Shown one piece after another: positions 25,818 through 37,255 of a DNA stretch of 64,000 nucleotides (position 1 is its first letter; every line of letters starts with the position of its first letter). Source of the DNA: Caldimonas brevitalea (GTDB lineage: Bacteria; Pseudomonadota; Gammaproteobacteria; Burkholderiales; Burkholderiaceae_C); assembly GCF_001017435.1 (NCBI RefSeq), contig NZ_CP011371.1, positions 1,488,001 to 1,552,000 of the forward strand, written 5' to 3'. Position numbers and translations under genes: made by a program. The notes beneath the pieces were generated by a model. That model ran no database searches, had not been told where the DNA came from, and worked only from the letters and a program-made list of their open reading frames with translations.

Positions 25818-26680
25818 GGCCGACGGCTGGCACGCCGCCGGGGGCCGCCCGCTCGCGGCTGGTGCCGCTGTCGTTCGAAGCGGCGGCGACCGTCGTCGAC
25901 GTGCTGCTCGCCACCGAGCCAGACGTCCGTTTTGCGCCGCACTGGCATGCCGAATGGAGCATCGGCACGGTGCGGCGCGGCAGTTGTCGTTTCAGTTGCG
26001 AGGGGCGGCTGCTGCAGGCCAAAGAAGGCGACGTGGTGGTGCTGCCGCCGCATGCGCTGCACACCGCCGGTGTCAGCCCGGCGGTGTTCGAGATGGTGAT
26101 GGTCTATCTGCCGGCCCTGCCCGCGGCGCAATGGCTGGGCTGGCCGGCGGACCGACGCCCCGAGGTGCGGCAGCCGGTGCGCCGTGCGCCCCGGCTGGGG
26201 GCGGCACTGGTTGAAGCGGTCGACGGGGCCGATGCCGAGCGCTTGCGCCACGTCCTCGCCGAGGCGTTGTTCGGAGCGGTCGGCGGGGAGCCCGGCGTGC
26301 CCCTCGTGCCCGCCGTCGACCCGCGCATCGAAGTGTTGTGCCGGCGCCTGCAGGAATGCCACGGCAGCCTGCCCGACCCCGCCGCGCTGGCGCGCGAGAT
26401 CGGTGTGTCACGTGAACATCTGCACCGGCTGTTTCGCCGCGGCCTGGGGCAGACGCCGCGGCAATACGCCCGGCTGGCCCGCATCGCGCACGCCAAGGCC
26501 TTGCTGCGCGACGGCTGCGCGCTGGCGCAGACCGCGTCGGCCTGCGGTTTCGCAGACCAGGCGCATTTCTCGCACTGGTTCCGGCGCTGCTTCGGCGTCA
26601 CGCCGGCGCGCTATGCCGCCGTCAGCCCCGCCGCAGCACCCGCCCGCACTGGAAAAAGCCGTTCGGCTGGCCCAGCATGA
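25814..26680 (+). CDS. AraC-family transcriptional regulator
   Basis: A 288-residue AraC regulator. An N-terminal cupin (FAPHWHAEWSIGTVRRGSCR, GDVVVLPPHALHT) carries the ligand pocket. A double helix-turn-helix lies at the C-terminus (ALAREIGVSREHLHRLFRRG, ACGFADQAHFSHWFRRCFGV, then TPARYA). The GTG at 25814 overlaps the stop of the decarboxylase-like gene, which makes that gene a likely target. Its last 59 bases overlap the convergent hypothetical gene. Confidence 0.9.
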   Translation: MRPTAGTPPGAARSRLVPLSFEAAATVVDVLLATEPDVRFAPHWHAEWSIGTVRRGSCRFSCEGRLLQAKEGDVVVLPPHALHTAGVSPAVFEMVMVYLPALPAAQWLGWPADRRPEVRQPVRRAPRLGAALVEAVDGADAERLRHVLAEALFGAVGGEPGVPLVPAVDPRIEVLCRRLQECHGSLPDPAALAREIGVSREHLHRLFRRGLGQTPRQYARLARIAHAKALLRDGCALAQTASACGFADQAHFSHWFRRCFGVTPARYAAVSPAAAPARTGKSRSAGPA

Positions 26681-27287
26681 GCTTGGCGAGTTCGTCGAGC
26701 ACCGCCTGGTTGACTTCGAATGCGGGCAACTCGACCAACGCCGTCTCGAAGCCTTCCAGGTTGATCAGCTGGAATTGCACCTGGCCTTGCTCGTGCTGCG
26801 GCAGCAGCTTGACGCCGGCGGTGAAGTCGGCGGTGAACTCGAAGCGCGTGTGCAGGTAGCGGCCGTCCTCGGGGTCGCGGATGTTCTCGATGTGGAAGTC
26901 CACGCCCGACATGCGCAGCCGCGTCTGCAGCTTTTCGATCTCGTTCGGGTAGTCCTTCGTGATGACCAGCGGGCGGCCCGAGCCGAGCAGCCAGAACAGC
27001 TGCACGTGCTCGTGCGGCGCGTTCGGTGCGGGCGAGCGCCGGCGGGCGTCGACCCGGAAATCGCTCATCGGCAGCTGTTCGAACACGTGGCGGCCGTCGA
27101 GCGCATAACGCGCCGGGGCGACCGGCTTCAACACGTTGAGTTGCTTGGCCAGCTCCATCCAGTAGCGGAAAGCCGTGGTGCAGGCTCCTTCCACCAGCGC
27201 CGTCTGGCGCTCCAGAGAGGCTCCGCTGCTTTGCAGCTGTGCTTGGCGCGCTTCGGCCTGGCGCTTCAGGTCATCCAGTAATCCCAC
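26622..27287 (-). CDS. Conserved hypothetical protein
   Basis: A 221-residue cytosolic protein I do not recognise by function. It begins with a charged helix (LLDDLKRQAEARQAQLQ) and has a mixed alpha/beta middle with Trp/Phe-rich strands (HVQLFWLLGSGRPLVI and FEFTADFTAGVKLLPQ). The C-terminus ends in FFQCGRVLRRG. The GTG at 27287 (CACAGG upstream) gives the helix start; an ATG at 27326 would add 13 residues without a ribosome site. Its 3' end overlaps the AraC gene in antisense. Confidence 0.65.
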   Translation of the reverse strand: MGLLDDLKRQAEARQAQLQSSGASLERQTALVEGACTTAFRYWMELAKQLNVLKPVAPARYALDGRHVFEQLPMSDFRVDARRRSPAPNAPHEHVQLFWLLGSGRPLVITKDYPNEIEKLQTRLRMSGVDFHIENIRDPEDGRYLHTRFEFTADFTAGVKLLPQHEQGQVQFQLINLEGFETALVELPAFEVNQAVLDELAKLMLGQPNGFFQCGRVLRRG

Positions 27288-27348
27288 CCTGTGCTCGTCG
27301 TACTTGTTGCAGTCAGCCGTGAGCATACCCGAGGGGTGTAACGCAGTG

Positions 27349-29022
27349 TCAGTGCGGGGTTTCGGCCGCGGGTACCGCTTCGGCCAGTCGCGCCGCGAGT
27401 CCGCCCGCGCCGAGCTGGTCGAGAAAACCCGAGCGTTGCATCAGCCCGAGCGGTTGCTCGTTGACCTCGCACAGCACCAGCCGCACGCCGCGCCGCGACA
27501 GGCTGCGGTGCAGCTGCTCGAGCGCGTCCAGGCCGGTGGTGTCCATCGAGATCAATCGCCGCATCTCGAGCAGCAGCACCCGCGTGCCGGGTCGCAGATG
27601 GTGCGACACCGCTTCGACCTTGGCCACCGCGCCAAAGAACAGCGAGCCGTACAAACTCATCGCCTGCACATGCTCGGGTGCGCCGGGCAGCTCGAGCGGT
27701 GCGACACGGAACAGGGTGCTCATCCGGTAGATGAAGAACACGCAGGCGAGCGCCAGCCCCACCTCGACCGCGACGGTCAGATCAAACACCACCGTCAGCA
27801 CGAAGGTCACCAGCAGCGTGATGCGGTAGGGCGGCGAGAACTGACGCAGACGTATGAACTCGCGCCACTCGCCCATGTTCCAGGCGACGAACCACAAGAT
27901 GCCGGCCAGCGCGGCCAAGGGCACGTGGGCCGCCAGCGGCGCGGCCACCAGCACCACCAGCAGCAGGGTGGCCGCATGCACCATGCCGGCCACCGGCGTG
28001 GTGGCCCCGGAGCGCAGGTTGGTCACGGTGCGGGCGATCGTGCCGGTGGCCGGGATGCCGCCGAAAAACGGCGCCACCACATTCGCCGCGCCTTGCGCCA
28101 TCAGCTCCTGGTTGGGGTCGTGACGCGGCAGTTCGGTGAGGTTGTCGGCCACCCGCGCGCACAGCAGCGACTCGATCGAGCCGAGCAGCGCGATGGTCAA
28201 GGTCGGAATGAACAACTGCTTGACGCCGTCCCAGGTGAAACCCGGCCATTCGAAACGTGGCAGCGCCTGGGGGATGCCGCCGAAGCGTGAGCCGATGGTC
28301 TCGACCGGCAGCTCGAATGCCGCGGTGGCGGCGGTGGCCAGCCCGAGGGCGACCACCGTGCCGGGCAGCCGCGCCAGCCACCGTGCGCCGCGGCCGCCAT
28401 TCGGCATGCGGTACAACTTGGGCCATACGACGACGAGGGCCAGACAGGTCAGCCCCAGCGCCAGGGCCACCCCGTTGAACGACGCCAGGTGGCGGCCCAG
28501 CAGCGTCACCTGGGCGAAGAAGTCGGCCGGCATCGGGCCGATCTTCAGCCCGAACAGGTCCTTCACTTGCGACAGCGCGATCAGCACCGCGATGCCGTTG
28601 GTGAAACCGATCACGATGGTGACGGGGATGTAGCGCACCAGCACACCGAGCTTGAACAGCCCCAGCAGGAACTGCAGCACACCGGCCAGCACGGTCGCGA
28701 TCAGCAGGTTGCCGAGCCCGTAGCGCTGCACGATGCCGTAGACGATCACGATGAAAGCGCCCGCCGGGCCGCCGATCTGGACATTGGAGCCGCCCAGCGC
28801 CGAGACAAGGAAGCCGGCGATGATGGCGGTGAACAAGCCTTGCTCGGGCTTGACGCCCGAGGCGATCGCAAACGCCATCGCGAGCGGGAGCGCCACGACG
28901 CCGACCGTCAGGCCGGCCGCGACATCGGTCGCGAGACGATGCCGGTCATAACCTTGCAGGGCCGACAACAGCCGTGGCCTGAAGGGCGCCAACTGCCGGC
29001 GCAGGCTCGAGAATGTCGCCAT
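27349..29022 (-). CDS. SulP-family anion transporter with STAS domain
   Basis: A 557-residue SulP permease, a family moving sulfate, bicarbonate or other anions. The N-terminal signature is ATDVAAGLTVGVVALPLAMA with QIGGPAGAFIVI, followed by ten to twelve membrane segments. A C-terminal STAS domain covers the last 110 residues (VLLLEMRRLISMDTTGLDAL, then EQLHRSLSRRGVRLVLCEVN). No carbonic anhydrase or sulfur-assimilation gene is adjacent, so the ion is undetermined. A BicA-like bicarbonate role and a SulP sulfate role both remain open. Confidence 0.9.
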   Translation of the reverse strand: MATFSSLRRQLAPFRPRLLSALQGYDRHRLATDVAAGLTVGVVALPLAMAFAIASGVKPEQGLFTAIIAGFLVSALGGSNVQIGGPAGAFIVIVYGIVQRYGLGNLLIATVLAGVLQFLLGLFKLGVLVRYIPVTIVIGFTNGIAVLIALSQVKDLFGLKIGPMPADFFAQVTLLGRHLASFNGVALALGLTCLALVVVWPKLYRMPNGGRGARWLARLPGTVVALGLATAATAAFELPVETIGSRFGGIPQALPRFEWPGFTWDGVKQLFIPTLTIALLGSIESLLCARVADNLTELPRHDPNQELMAQGAANVVAPFFGGIPATGTIARTVTNLRSGATTPVAGMVHAATLLLVVLVAAPLAAHVPLAALAGILWFVAWNMGEWREFIRLRQFSPPYRITLLVTFVLTVVFDLTVAVEVGLALACVFFIYRMSTLFRVAPLELPGAPEHVQAMSLYGSLFFGAVAKVEAVSHHLRPGTRVLLLEMRRLISMDTTGLDALEQLHRSLSRRGVRLVLCEVNEQPLGLMQRSGFLDQLGAGGLAARLAEAVPAAETPH

Positions 29023-29200
29023 CGGGTGGTCGGTTTGCCGGCCGTGACGGCCGCTCGTTCGGGTCCGCCCCCAGTGGCGGGTGCGGCGATCATGGAGGCT
29101 GGTGCGTGGAGGGTCAAGCCGACCCGCCCGGTGGTTCGACGCCGGGCGTCGAGTGAGGCATGCTCCTGTGCATCACGTGCCTTGCCGATCGCCTGCCGTC

Positions 29201-30490
29201 ATGCCCCACCTCCTCGACTCGCCTGCCGAATGGCTGCGCCACCTGTTCGACACCGCCGTCGCGCGCGCCCAGCCCGACCACGGCCTCGCGGCGCTGCTGC
29301 CGCCGCCGCCGCGCGGGCGCACCCTGGTGATCGGCGCCGGCAAGGCGGCCGCATCGATGGCGCTCGCCGTCGACCGGCTGTGGCCCTCCGACGCGCCGCT
29401 GTCGGGCCTGGTCGTCACCCGCTACGGACACTGCCCGCCCGGCGCCCGTGGTGGGCGTGTCGAAGTGATCGAAGCCGGCCACCCGGTACCTGACGACGCC
29501 GGGCTGCAGGCGGCGCGCCGCATCGTCGGAGCGACCGGCGGCCTGAGTGCCGACGACCTGGTGTTGTGCCTGATGTCCGGCGGCGGGTCGGCGCTGCTGG
29601 CCTGGCCCGCCGAGGGCGTGACCTTGCAGGACAAGCGCGCCGTCAACCAGGCCTTGCTGCACAGCGGCGCAACCATCGCCGAGATCAACTGCGTGCGCAA
29701 GCACTTGTCGGCGGTGAAGGGTGGGCGGCTGGGTGCGCGCTGCGCCCCGGCGCGCATGGTGACGCTGTTGATCTCCGACGTCCCCGGCGACGACCCCGCG
29801 GTGATCGCCAGCGGCCCCACCGTGCCCGATCCGACCTCCTGCGCCGATGCGCTCGACATCCTGGCGCGCTACCGCATCGAAGTGCCACAGGCGGTGCACG
29901 CCGCATTGCACAGCGGGCGGCTCGAAACCCCCAAGCCCGGCGACCCACGCTTCGACGGCCACCAGGTGCACCTGCTCGCCACTCCCCAGCAGGCCCTCGA
30001 GGCGGCGGCCGCGGCGGCACGCCAAGCCGGCGTGGCCGCCTACCTGTTGAGCGATGCGATCGAGGGCGAGTCGCGGGTGGTGGGGCAGGTGCACGCTGCG
30101 CTCGCCCGCCAGGTGGCCCGGCACGGCCAGCCCTTTGCGCGGCCTTGCGTGATGTTGTCCGGGGGCGAGACCACCGTGACCGTGGCCGGCCCGGCAGGGC
30201 GGGGCGGGCGGGCCACCGAATTCCTGCTCGGTGCAGCCCTGACCCTGCAAGGCGAACCCAACGTCTGGATGCTGGCCGCCGACACCGACGGCATCGACGG
30301 CGTGGAGGACAACGCCGGCGCGCTGCTGACGCCGCAGAGCTGGGCGCAGGCCGCACAGCAGGGCCTGAAGGCGCAAGACTTCCTGGACCGGCACGATGCC
30401 TATGGCTATTTCGAAAGGCTCGGCGGGTTGCTTTACACAGGGCCGACGTACACGAATGTCAATGACTTCAGGGCTGTGCTGGTGTTGTAG
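29201..30490 (+). CDS. Glycerate 2-kinase (MOFRL/TtuD family)
   Basis: A 429-residue glycerate kinase of the GckA/TtuD type, making 2-phosphoglycerate from D-glycerate. It has the DUF4147 N-terminal part with VIGAGKAAASMA (near residue 43), LCLMSGGGSALL, INCVRKHLSAVKGGRL and LLISDVPGDDP, and the MOFRL C-terminus with LSGGETTVTV and ADTDGIDG. The ATG at 29201 starts the protein; upstream frame lacks coding character. Likely part of glycolate/tartronate or hydroxypyruvate metabolism; no partner gene is adjacent. Confidence 0.93.
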   Translation: MPHLLDSPAEWLRHLFDTAVARAQPDHGLAALLPPPPRGRTLVIGAGKAAASMALAVDRLWPSDAPLSGLVVTRYGHCPPGARGGRVEVIEAGHPVPDDAGLQAARRIVGATGGLSADDLVLCLMSGGGSALLAWPAEGVTLQDKRAVNQALLHSGATIAEINCVRKHLSAVKGGRLGARCAPARMVTLLISDVPGDDPAVIASGPTVPDPTSCADALDILARYRIEVPQAVHAALHSGRLETPKPGDPRFDGHQVHLLATPQQALEAAAAAARQAGVAAYLLSDAIEGESRVVGQVHAALARQVARHGQPFARPCVMLSGGETTVTVAGPAGRGGRATEFLLGAALTLQGEPNVWMLAADTDGIDGVEDNAGALLTPQSWAQAAQQGLKAQDFLDRHDAYGYFERLGGLLYTGPTYTNVNDFRAVLVL

Positions 30491-30633
30491 CAAAGTATCA
30501 ATGCCATCAAAGTATTGACACCTGTTTACCGTTGCCGCGCGTCCCAGGGGTTTGCAGGCTGGGACGCAAGGCACAATCCCGAGGCCTTGCTTGTATCGCT
30601 TCCTGACTTAATTTCACTCTTGAAACCACTGGC

Positions 30634-32863
<2,230 letters not shown>

Positions 32864-32883
<20 letters not shown>

Positions 32884-33454
32884 GCCGGCTGCCGGGCCGC
32901 GTCGCGCCCCGCCGTTGCGCCATCTCGTCGCCCATCATCTGCAGGCTGCCGGGTCCGACCGCGGCGCGTGCTTGCGGATAGACCAGGCTGTCTTCGATGC
33001 GCAGATGGTCCTGGTGGAGCGCGACAAAACGCTGCAGCAGCGCCAGCGTGGGCGCGTCGAAGGCAGCACTCTCGCCCGCCGCAACGGCTTGCAGGGCCAC
33101 CCGCAAGGTCGACCAGAGGTCTCGCATCTCGGCATGGTCGCGTTGCAACTGCTCGACCGCGGCGCGCAGCGCGGCATCGGGCGAGCGCAGCAGCGCCGGG
33201 AACACATGGCGCTCTTCATCCTCGTGGTGATGCGGCGCGGCCAGATCGAAATAGCGCAGCACGTCGGCCGCGGCGCTGCGTGCCGGCGAGTCGTTGCCGT
33301 GCTCCGCCAGGTGCGCCGCGAGCCGCTGGAGCAGCCCCAGGCTGCGCTGCACCCGCTCGTGGCAGGCGGCCAACATCTCGAAAGGTTGATCGAAGCTCGC
33401 AGCGGGAGAGGTGTGTCCGGGCAACATGGGCAAGGCAGTGGTTGGCGGGAGCAT
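32864..33454 (-). CDS. Hemerythrin HHE-domain protein
   Basis: A 196-residue hemerythrin-type protein. Iron ligands fall in AACHERVQRSLGLLQRLAAHL, APHHHEDEERHVFPALLR, LQRDHAEMRDLW and VALHQDHLRIEDSLVYPQ. A related di-iron protein with NO or oxygen repair roles (RIC/YtfE type) is possible, although the YtfE N-terminal domain is missing. Starts at 33499, 33454 and 33427 are in frame. The first overlaps an FNR-type box, so 33454 was chosen, with 33427 also plausible. It diverges from a Crp/Fnr regulator. Confidence 0.85.
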
Positions 33455-33479
33455 TCTCGGGTGGCCCCTGCCGCGCTGC

Positions 33480-33493
33480 TTGATGTGGATCAA
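33480..33493. promoter_or_regulatory. FNR/ANR/DNR-type box
   Basis: TTGATGTGGATCAA is a perfect match to the FNR-family consensus TTGAT-N4-ATCAA. It lies between the divergent hemerythrin and Crp/Fnr-regulator genes, so it could control either or both. Its centre is about 155 bp from the regulator start and about 33 bp from the hemerythrin start used here. Confidence 0.8.
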
Positions 33494-33641
33494 AGTCATC
33501 GGTTCCGACTCGCCCGGCCGGATGAGAAAACCTTGCGGCCACAGGGGGTTAGCAGCGGCAGCTCGGCTGCAATCCTTGAGCCAGCGCAACGCCGGACGGC
33601 TCTTGTACGGCCAAAGTCCCAGTCGTGCCGAGGAGCCTGCT

Positions 33642-34463
33642 GTGAACATTGCGACCGCCATTGCCACCGACCTGCCTGCGCTGCGCCCCGCGTCGTCGCG
33701 CGGCACCGCCCCCAACGCCCCGCGGCTGGTGCCGCCGGAGCCCCTGCGGACCATTCCCCTCGACGCCCGGGCCGCGCTGCTGCACGCGGCGCTCGGCACT
33801 GCACGGGTGTCTCGCACTGCCGCCCATGCGATGGCCCAGCTGGCGCAGGAATACGTGCTGGCGCCGTCCTGTCCCGTGTTCTCGCGCGGCGACGCGGCGC
33901 AGACCTTGTGGCTGCTCGCCTCGGGGGAGGTGGCGCTGGGCACCGCCGAGCAGGGGCGCCCGCCGCGCCAGACCCGGCGCGTCGAACCCGGGCAATGGGT
34001 CGATGCCGCGAGTGCCTGGCTGCAGGGGCATTACCTGGAAGATGCCTGGACCCAAAGCGCCAGCGTGTTGTGGGGCTTCGAGCTGACATCGCTGCGGGCC
34101 TGCTTGTCAGAACACCCGAGCCTGGCGGAAGGGCTGATCACCGTGTTGTCGGGCCGCGTGCGCGAGCTGACCGAAGGTCGCTTGGGCTTGATGGTCAAGG
34201 ATGCCGAGGCCCGCTGCGCCACCTGGGTGCTGCAGCAGGCCGAGCCCCGGGCCGGTGCCGGCGGCGGGGTCGCCACCGTGGTGCTGCGCGAACGCAAGCG
34301 CGCGATCGCGTCGCAACTGGCCGTCACGCCGGAAACCTTTTCACGGGTGTTGCGGCAATGGCGCGAAAAGGGGGTGGCTGAGGTCGAGGGCTACACCTTG
34401 CGTGTGCTCGACCTGCCGGCGCTGCAGGAGATCGCCGAGGGTACGGCGGCGGCCAGAGCCTAG
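33642..34463 (+). CDS. Crp/Fnr-family regulator (DNR-like)
   Basis: A 273-residue regulator. Effector domain at about 70-180 (cyclic-nucleotide-binding fold: FSRGDAAQTLWLLASGEVAL) and a Crp-type winged helix at the C-terminus (KRAIASQLAVTPETFSRVLR). It lacks an N-terminal cysteine cluster, so it is not an oxygen-sensing FNR; a DNR/NnrR-type NO or heme sensor is more likely. GTG at 33642 is supported by AGGAG with ideal spacing; the frame upstream is not coding. The FNR-type box between it and the hemerythrin suggests autoregulation. Confidence 0.88.
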   Translation: MNIATAIATDLPALRPASSRGTAPNAPRLVPPEPLRTIPLDARAALLHAALGTARVSRTAAHAMAQLAQEYVLAPSCPVFSRGDAAQTLWLLASGEVALGTAEQGRPPRQTRRVEPGQWVDAASAWLQGHYLEDAWTQSASVLWGFELTSLRACLSEHPSLAEGLITVLSGRVRELTEGRLGLMVKDAEARCATWVLQQAEPRAGAGGGVATVVLRERKRAIASQLAVTPETFSRVLRQWREKGVAEVEGYTLRVLDLPALQEIAEGTAAARA

Positions 34464-34477
34464 GGCCTGGCCGCGCT

Positions 34478-34505
34478 GATGCCGTGCTTGCCGGTGACCG
34501 GCATC
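34478..34505. terminator. Hairpin between convergent genes
   Basis: GATGCCG (34478-34484) pairs with CGGCATC (34499-34505), and an inner TGCCG/CGGCA stem is an alternative. It lies in the 64-bp gap between the Crp/Fnr gene and the convergent exported protein. No T-run. Confidence 0.35.
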
Positions 34506-34527
34506 CCGGCTTCCCCTTCCTTCAGCG

Positions 34528-35493
34528 TTACCGCAGTGCGGCGATCGTGCCGGCGGACGGCCCGTCACGCAACACCCAACTCAGCTTGACGTGCTCGCCT
34601 GCCAAGTCGGCCGGCACGGTGGCCTGCATCTCGAACGACACACTCGAGTGCGGGGCGATCTGCCCACCGGCCCCGGCGCAATTGAGCCGGTGCCGACTGT
34701 CGACACTGCGGTCCTCGACATACAGCGACTGCTGGTAGCCCGGACAAGGCGACAGCGGCAGCGGCGACGCGCTCTCGTTGGTCAGCGTGACCACGTAACG
34801 CAGCTTCTGGCCGCGTGCAACCGTCGCAGGCGCCTCCAGCTTGACGCTGAGGGCGTCGAGCGTCGCATGTGGCCGGGCCGCCGCAGCGGCAGCGGTGCGA
34901 GCAGCACGGCGCCGCTCGTCGACCACCTGGTCGACGTGCAGGACGCTGGCGCCCCCACACAGGGTATCCACCTGCACACCGTTGACCACCACCGCCCCGC
35001 CGCCGGTGGGCGTGATCTCCAGCTGCCGCGTGACACGCCGCTGCGGCCCGGTGGCCGCCTCACAGGAGCCCGGTGCGCCGACCAGCAGGACGACGTCAGC
35101 GTCCTCCGTCACCTCGATACGCCGGGTGGCCAGCGCGGGATTCACGTCATGCACGCGCGCTGCCTGCCGCTTGCCGTCGCCCGCGACGAGCGCGAGCGCC
35201 GGGGCGCCGGTCAAGGCGCAAGCACCGGGTCCGACCTTGGAGATGCGCAACTCCTGCGTCGCATAGCCGCGCCATGCGCCTTGCTGGCCGGGGGTGACCT
35301 TGATCTCGCCGGCAGCGCAGTCGTGGTCGGCCACCGGCGCGGCGGCAGCGAGCGTCGTCGCCGCCTCCGGCGCCGGCTGGTCCAGCCAAGGAACGGCTGC
35401 GTCAGCGGCCTGGGCCCAGGCGGCACCGGTGGCACCGGCACACAGGACGGCCGCCGCCAGGGCGCCGGTCGCGAAAGGGATACGTTGGATCAT
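34528..35493 (-). CDS. Exported protein with DUF4232-like C-terminal domain
   Basis: A 321-residue secreted protein with a Sec signal peptide (MIQRIPFATGALAAAVLCAG, cleavage near AWAQA, residue 28). Residues 60-180 form a first beta domain with CxA and SCEA cysteines. The C-terminal ~120 residues resemble DUF4232-type beta domains: YVVTLTNESASPLPLSPCPG, RLNCAGAGGQIAPHSSVSFE. I know such domains mainly from exported actinobacterial proteins. An excellent ribosome site GAGGAG precedes the ATG. It follows the DUF1906 protein by 32 bp, so the two are likely co-expressed. Function unknown. Confidence 0.7.
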   Translation of the reverse strand: MIQRIPFATGALAAAVLCAGATGAAWAQAADAAVPWLDQPAPEAATTLAAAAPVADHDCAAGEIKVTPGQQGAWRGYATQELRISKVGPGACALTGAPALALVAGDGKRQAARVHDVNPALATRRIEVTEDADVVLLVGAPGSCEAATGPQRRVTRQLEITPTGGGAVVVNGVQVDTLCGGASVLHVDQVVDERRRAARTAAAAAARPHATLDALSVKLEAPATVARGQKLRYVVTLTNESASPLPLSPCPGYQQSLYVEDRSVDSRHRLNCAGAGGQIAPHSSVSFEMQATVPADLAGEHVKLSWVLRDGPSAGTIAALR

Positions 35494-35525
35494 GTGGGGA
35501 ACTCCTCGTTGCTGCAAGCCGCGCC

Positions 35526-36350
35526 TCATCGCGCAATGCACGAGCTGTTGGGGAACAGGTGGCCGCCGGAGGCGGTGGGGCCGTTGGCGCAGTTGCTGTC
35601 GATGTTCAGCGTCACGCCGCCCCAGGTTTCGTTGTGGTCGCCCCGGTACTGCTTGAAGCGTTGCTTGTTGGTCCAGTAGCCGCTGCTGATGCACGACAGG
35701 TTCCAGGTGGAGGGGTCGTTGTCCCAATCGGCGGCATTGATGAACCGCGGCGGGCGCGCCATGGTGGCGAAGTCGGAGAGATAGGTGCCGCATCCCGAGC
35801 CATACACCCCTGCCACTTGCGCCGGGGCGACGGCGAGTTGATCGACCCAGCCTTGCATGAACGACTTGACCGCGGCGCGGCAGCTGCTGTTGTTCGGGTA
35901 GGCCTCCATGTCGTAGGTGACCGGCACGCCTTGCGCATTGCCGAATCCCAGCGCCCTGAGCTTGTTGTAGGCGCTGATGGCTTCGGTCTTGCCCTGCTGG
36001 TAGGCGGTGTTCCTGTCGTAGCTGATACGGCGGGAGTAGGTCGTGCAGGGCGCCTGCGGGCCGACCCAGAGGATCTCGTAGCGCCAGCCCTGTGCGTAGG
36101 TCTTGTTCAGCCACTCGGGCGTCAGGTTGGGCTGGGAGCAGGCGCGCACGCTCCCGCCGATGTAGATGCCGATCCACGACCACGGTGTGTTGGTCCACCA
36201 CTTCTGCATCGTCGAGGTCGAGGGCGCCGTGCAGGCATCGAAGCCCTTGCCCTGCATGATGCCGTTGCCGGCTGGCACGGCGTGCGCCACGGTGCCGCAC
36301 AGCAACAGCGCCACGGCCAGTGCGCAACGAGAAGTCCGGACCGACCGCAT
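35526..36350 (-). CDS. Exported DUF1906 glycoside-hydrolase-like protein
   Basis: A 274-residue exported protein of the DUF1906/Rv2525c glycoside-hydrolase-like TIM-barrel family. The signal peptide is MRSVRTSRCALAVALLLCGT, ending at AHA (residue 24). The barrel shows GFDACTAPSTSTMQKWWT, WIGIYIGG, PVTYDMEAYP (likely active-site acid) and NIDSNCANG. Seven or more cysteines suggest disulfides. The ATG at 36350 begins the signal peptide; the frame upstream is not coding. Members are thought to act on cell walls, but activity is not proved. First gene of a two-gene unit. Confidence 0.82.
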   Translation of the reverse strand: MRSVRTSRCALAVALLLCGTVAHAVPAGNGIMQGKGFDACTAPSTSTMQKWWTNTPWSWIGIYIGGSVRACSQPNLTPEWLNKTYAQGWRYEILWVGPQAPCTTYSRRISYDRNTAYQQGKTEAISAYNKLRALGFGNAQGVPVTYDMEAYPNNSSCRAAVKSFMQGWVDQLAVAPAQVAGVYGSGCGTYLSDFATMARPPRFINAADWDNDPSTWNLSCISSGYWTNKQRFKQYRGDHNETWGGVTLNIDSNCANGPTASGGHLFPNSSCIAR

Positions 36351-37255
36351 CGGAAGTCGTCCTTTTTTGGGGATGAGGGCGGCCGCCACGTGCGGGGGCC
36401 TCAAGGTGTGGGCGCGGGCCCGGGCAGCCAGCGGCAGCCCAGGCGAGGCGAGATGGAATCTCATGTGGTGTCTCCTGGCGCTTGAAGCGCCTTGTAGGTG
36501 CCGCGGCGCTCAGCAAATCCGGGCCACGGACGTCCAACGGGAAAGGCGTGAAAGCCGAACAGAGCGCTGCGAACAGCCAGCGGCGCGCCGTCAGGCAGCG
36601 CCACCGTACTGTGCTGGGCAATCGAGCGGCTGCTACTGCGCGTAAGAGAACGTGCGGCGCCACATCAACGGCAATCCCGTATCTCCGTAGGGGTCGCCTC
36701 AAGTCATGCAAGGCAGAGACTCGGAACGCTCTGCAGTTCTTCTAGATGGTCAAACTTTTCCTTTGCGCAGGAGCAGCGCGACGAGAACCATGCTGAAGCA
36801 GCTTGGACCAGGACCGAACCTGTCTACTTGGAAGACACGCCCGCATGTGATCCGGGAGGGCAGGGAATATCAGGCGCGTCGGCGACTCTGTCAGAGGTCA
36901 TCGCGACGGATGCGGGTCGAAGGCCGTGACGGGTTGCCCGTCTGTTGCGATCGAGAAGATCGCGACAGAGTGACCCTCCGCCACCATGGGGCACCGACCG
37001 GATGGCGGCTTCGCGTTCAATAACTGGACAGTGAAGGCGAACCTGTTCCTGAGGTGCAGCAGGCCAAGCAAGGCAAGCACACGGATGACGTGGTCAGGCC
37101 CATCTGCACACCGACACCGAAAGGGGCTGATGGGCACGGAGATGCTCCAGTCCGTGGATTCGTAGCTGTTCATGAGCCGACCGCCGTCGACGCGCTGTTG
37201 CACGGCGAACAGGAAGTTGCGGTCAGTGATGCAGGCACTGCCCCTGACGCAGGCC
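36351..37255. other. About 900 bp without a recognisable gene
   Basis: This stretch is less GC-rich than the neighbours, especially 36700-37250, and has several short open frames on both strands, none with family similarity. A minus-strand frame near 36900-37220 gives a product with normal-looking composition and could be a remnant of a lost gene, but it has no supported start. It probably holds the promoter of the DUF1906 gene just upstream of 36350. Confidence 0.45.

Noticed and set aside
30515..30520. TTGACA as a -35 for the PAS hybrid kinase gene
   Set aside because: No -10-like hexamer occurs at 16-18 bp downstream.
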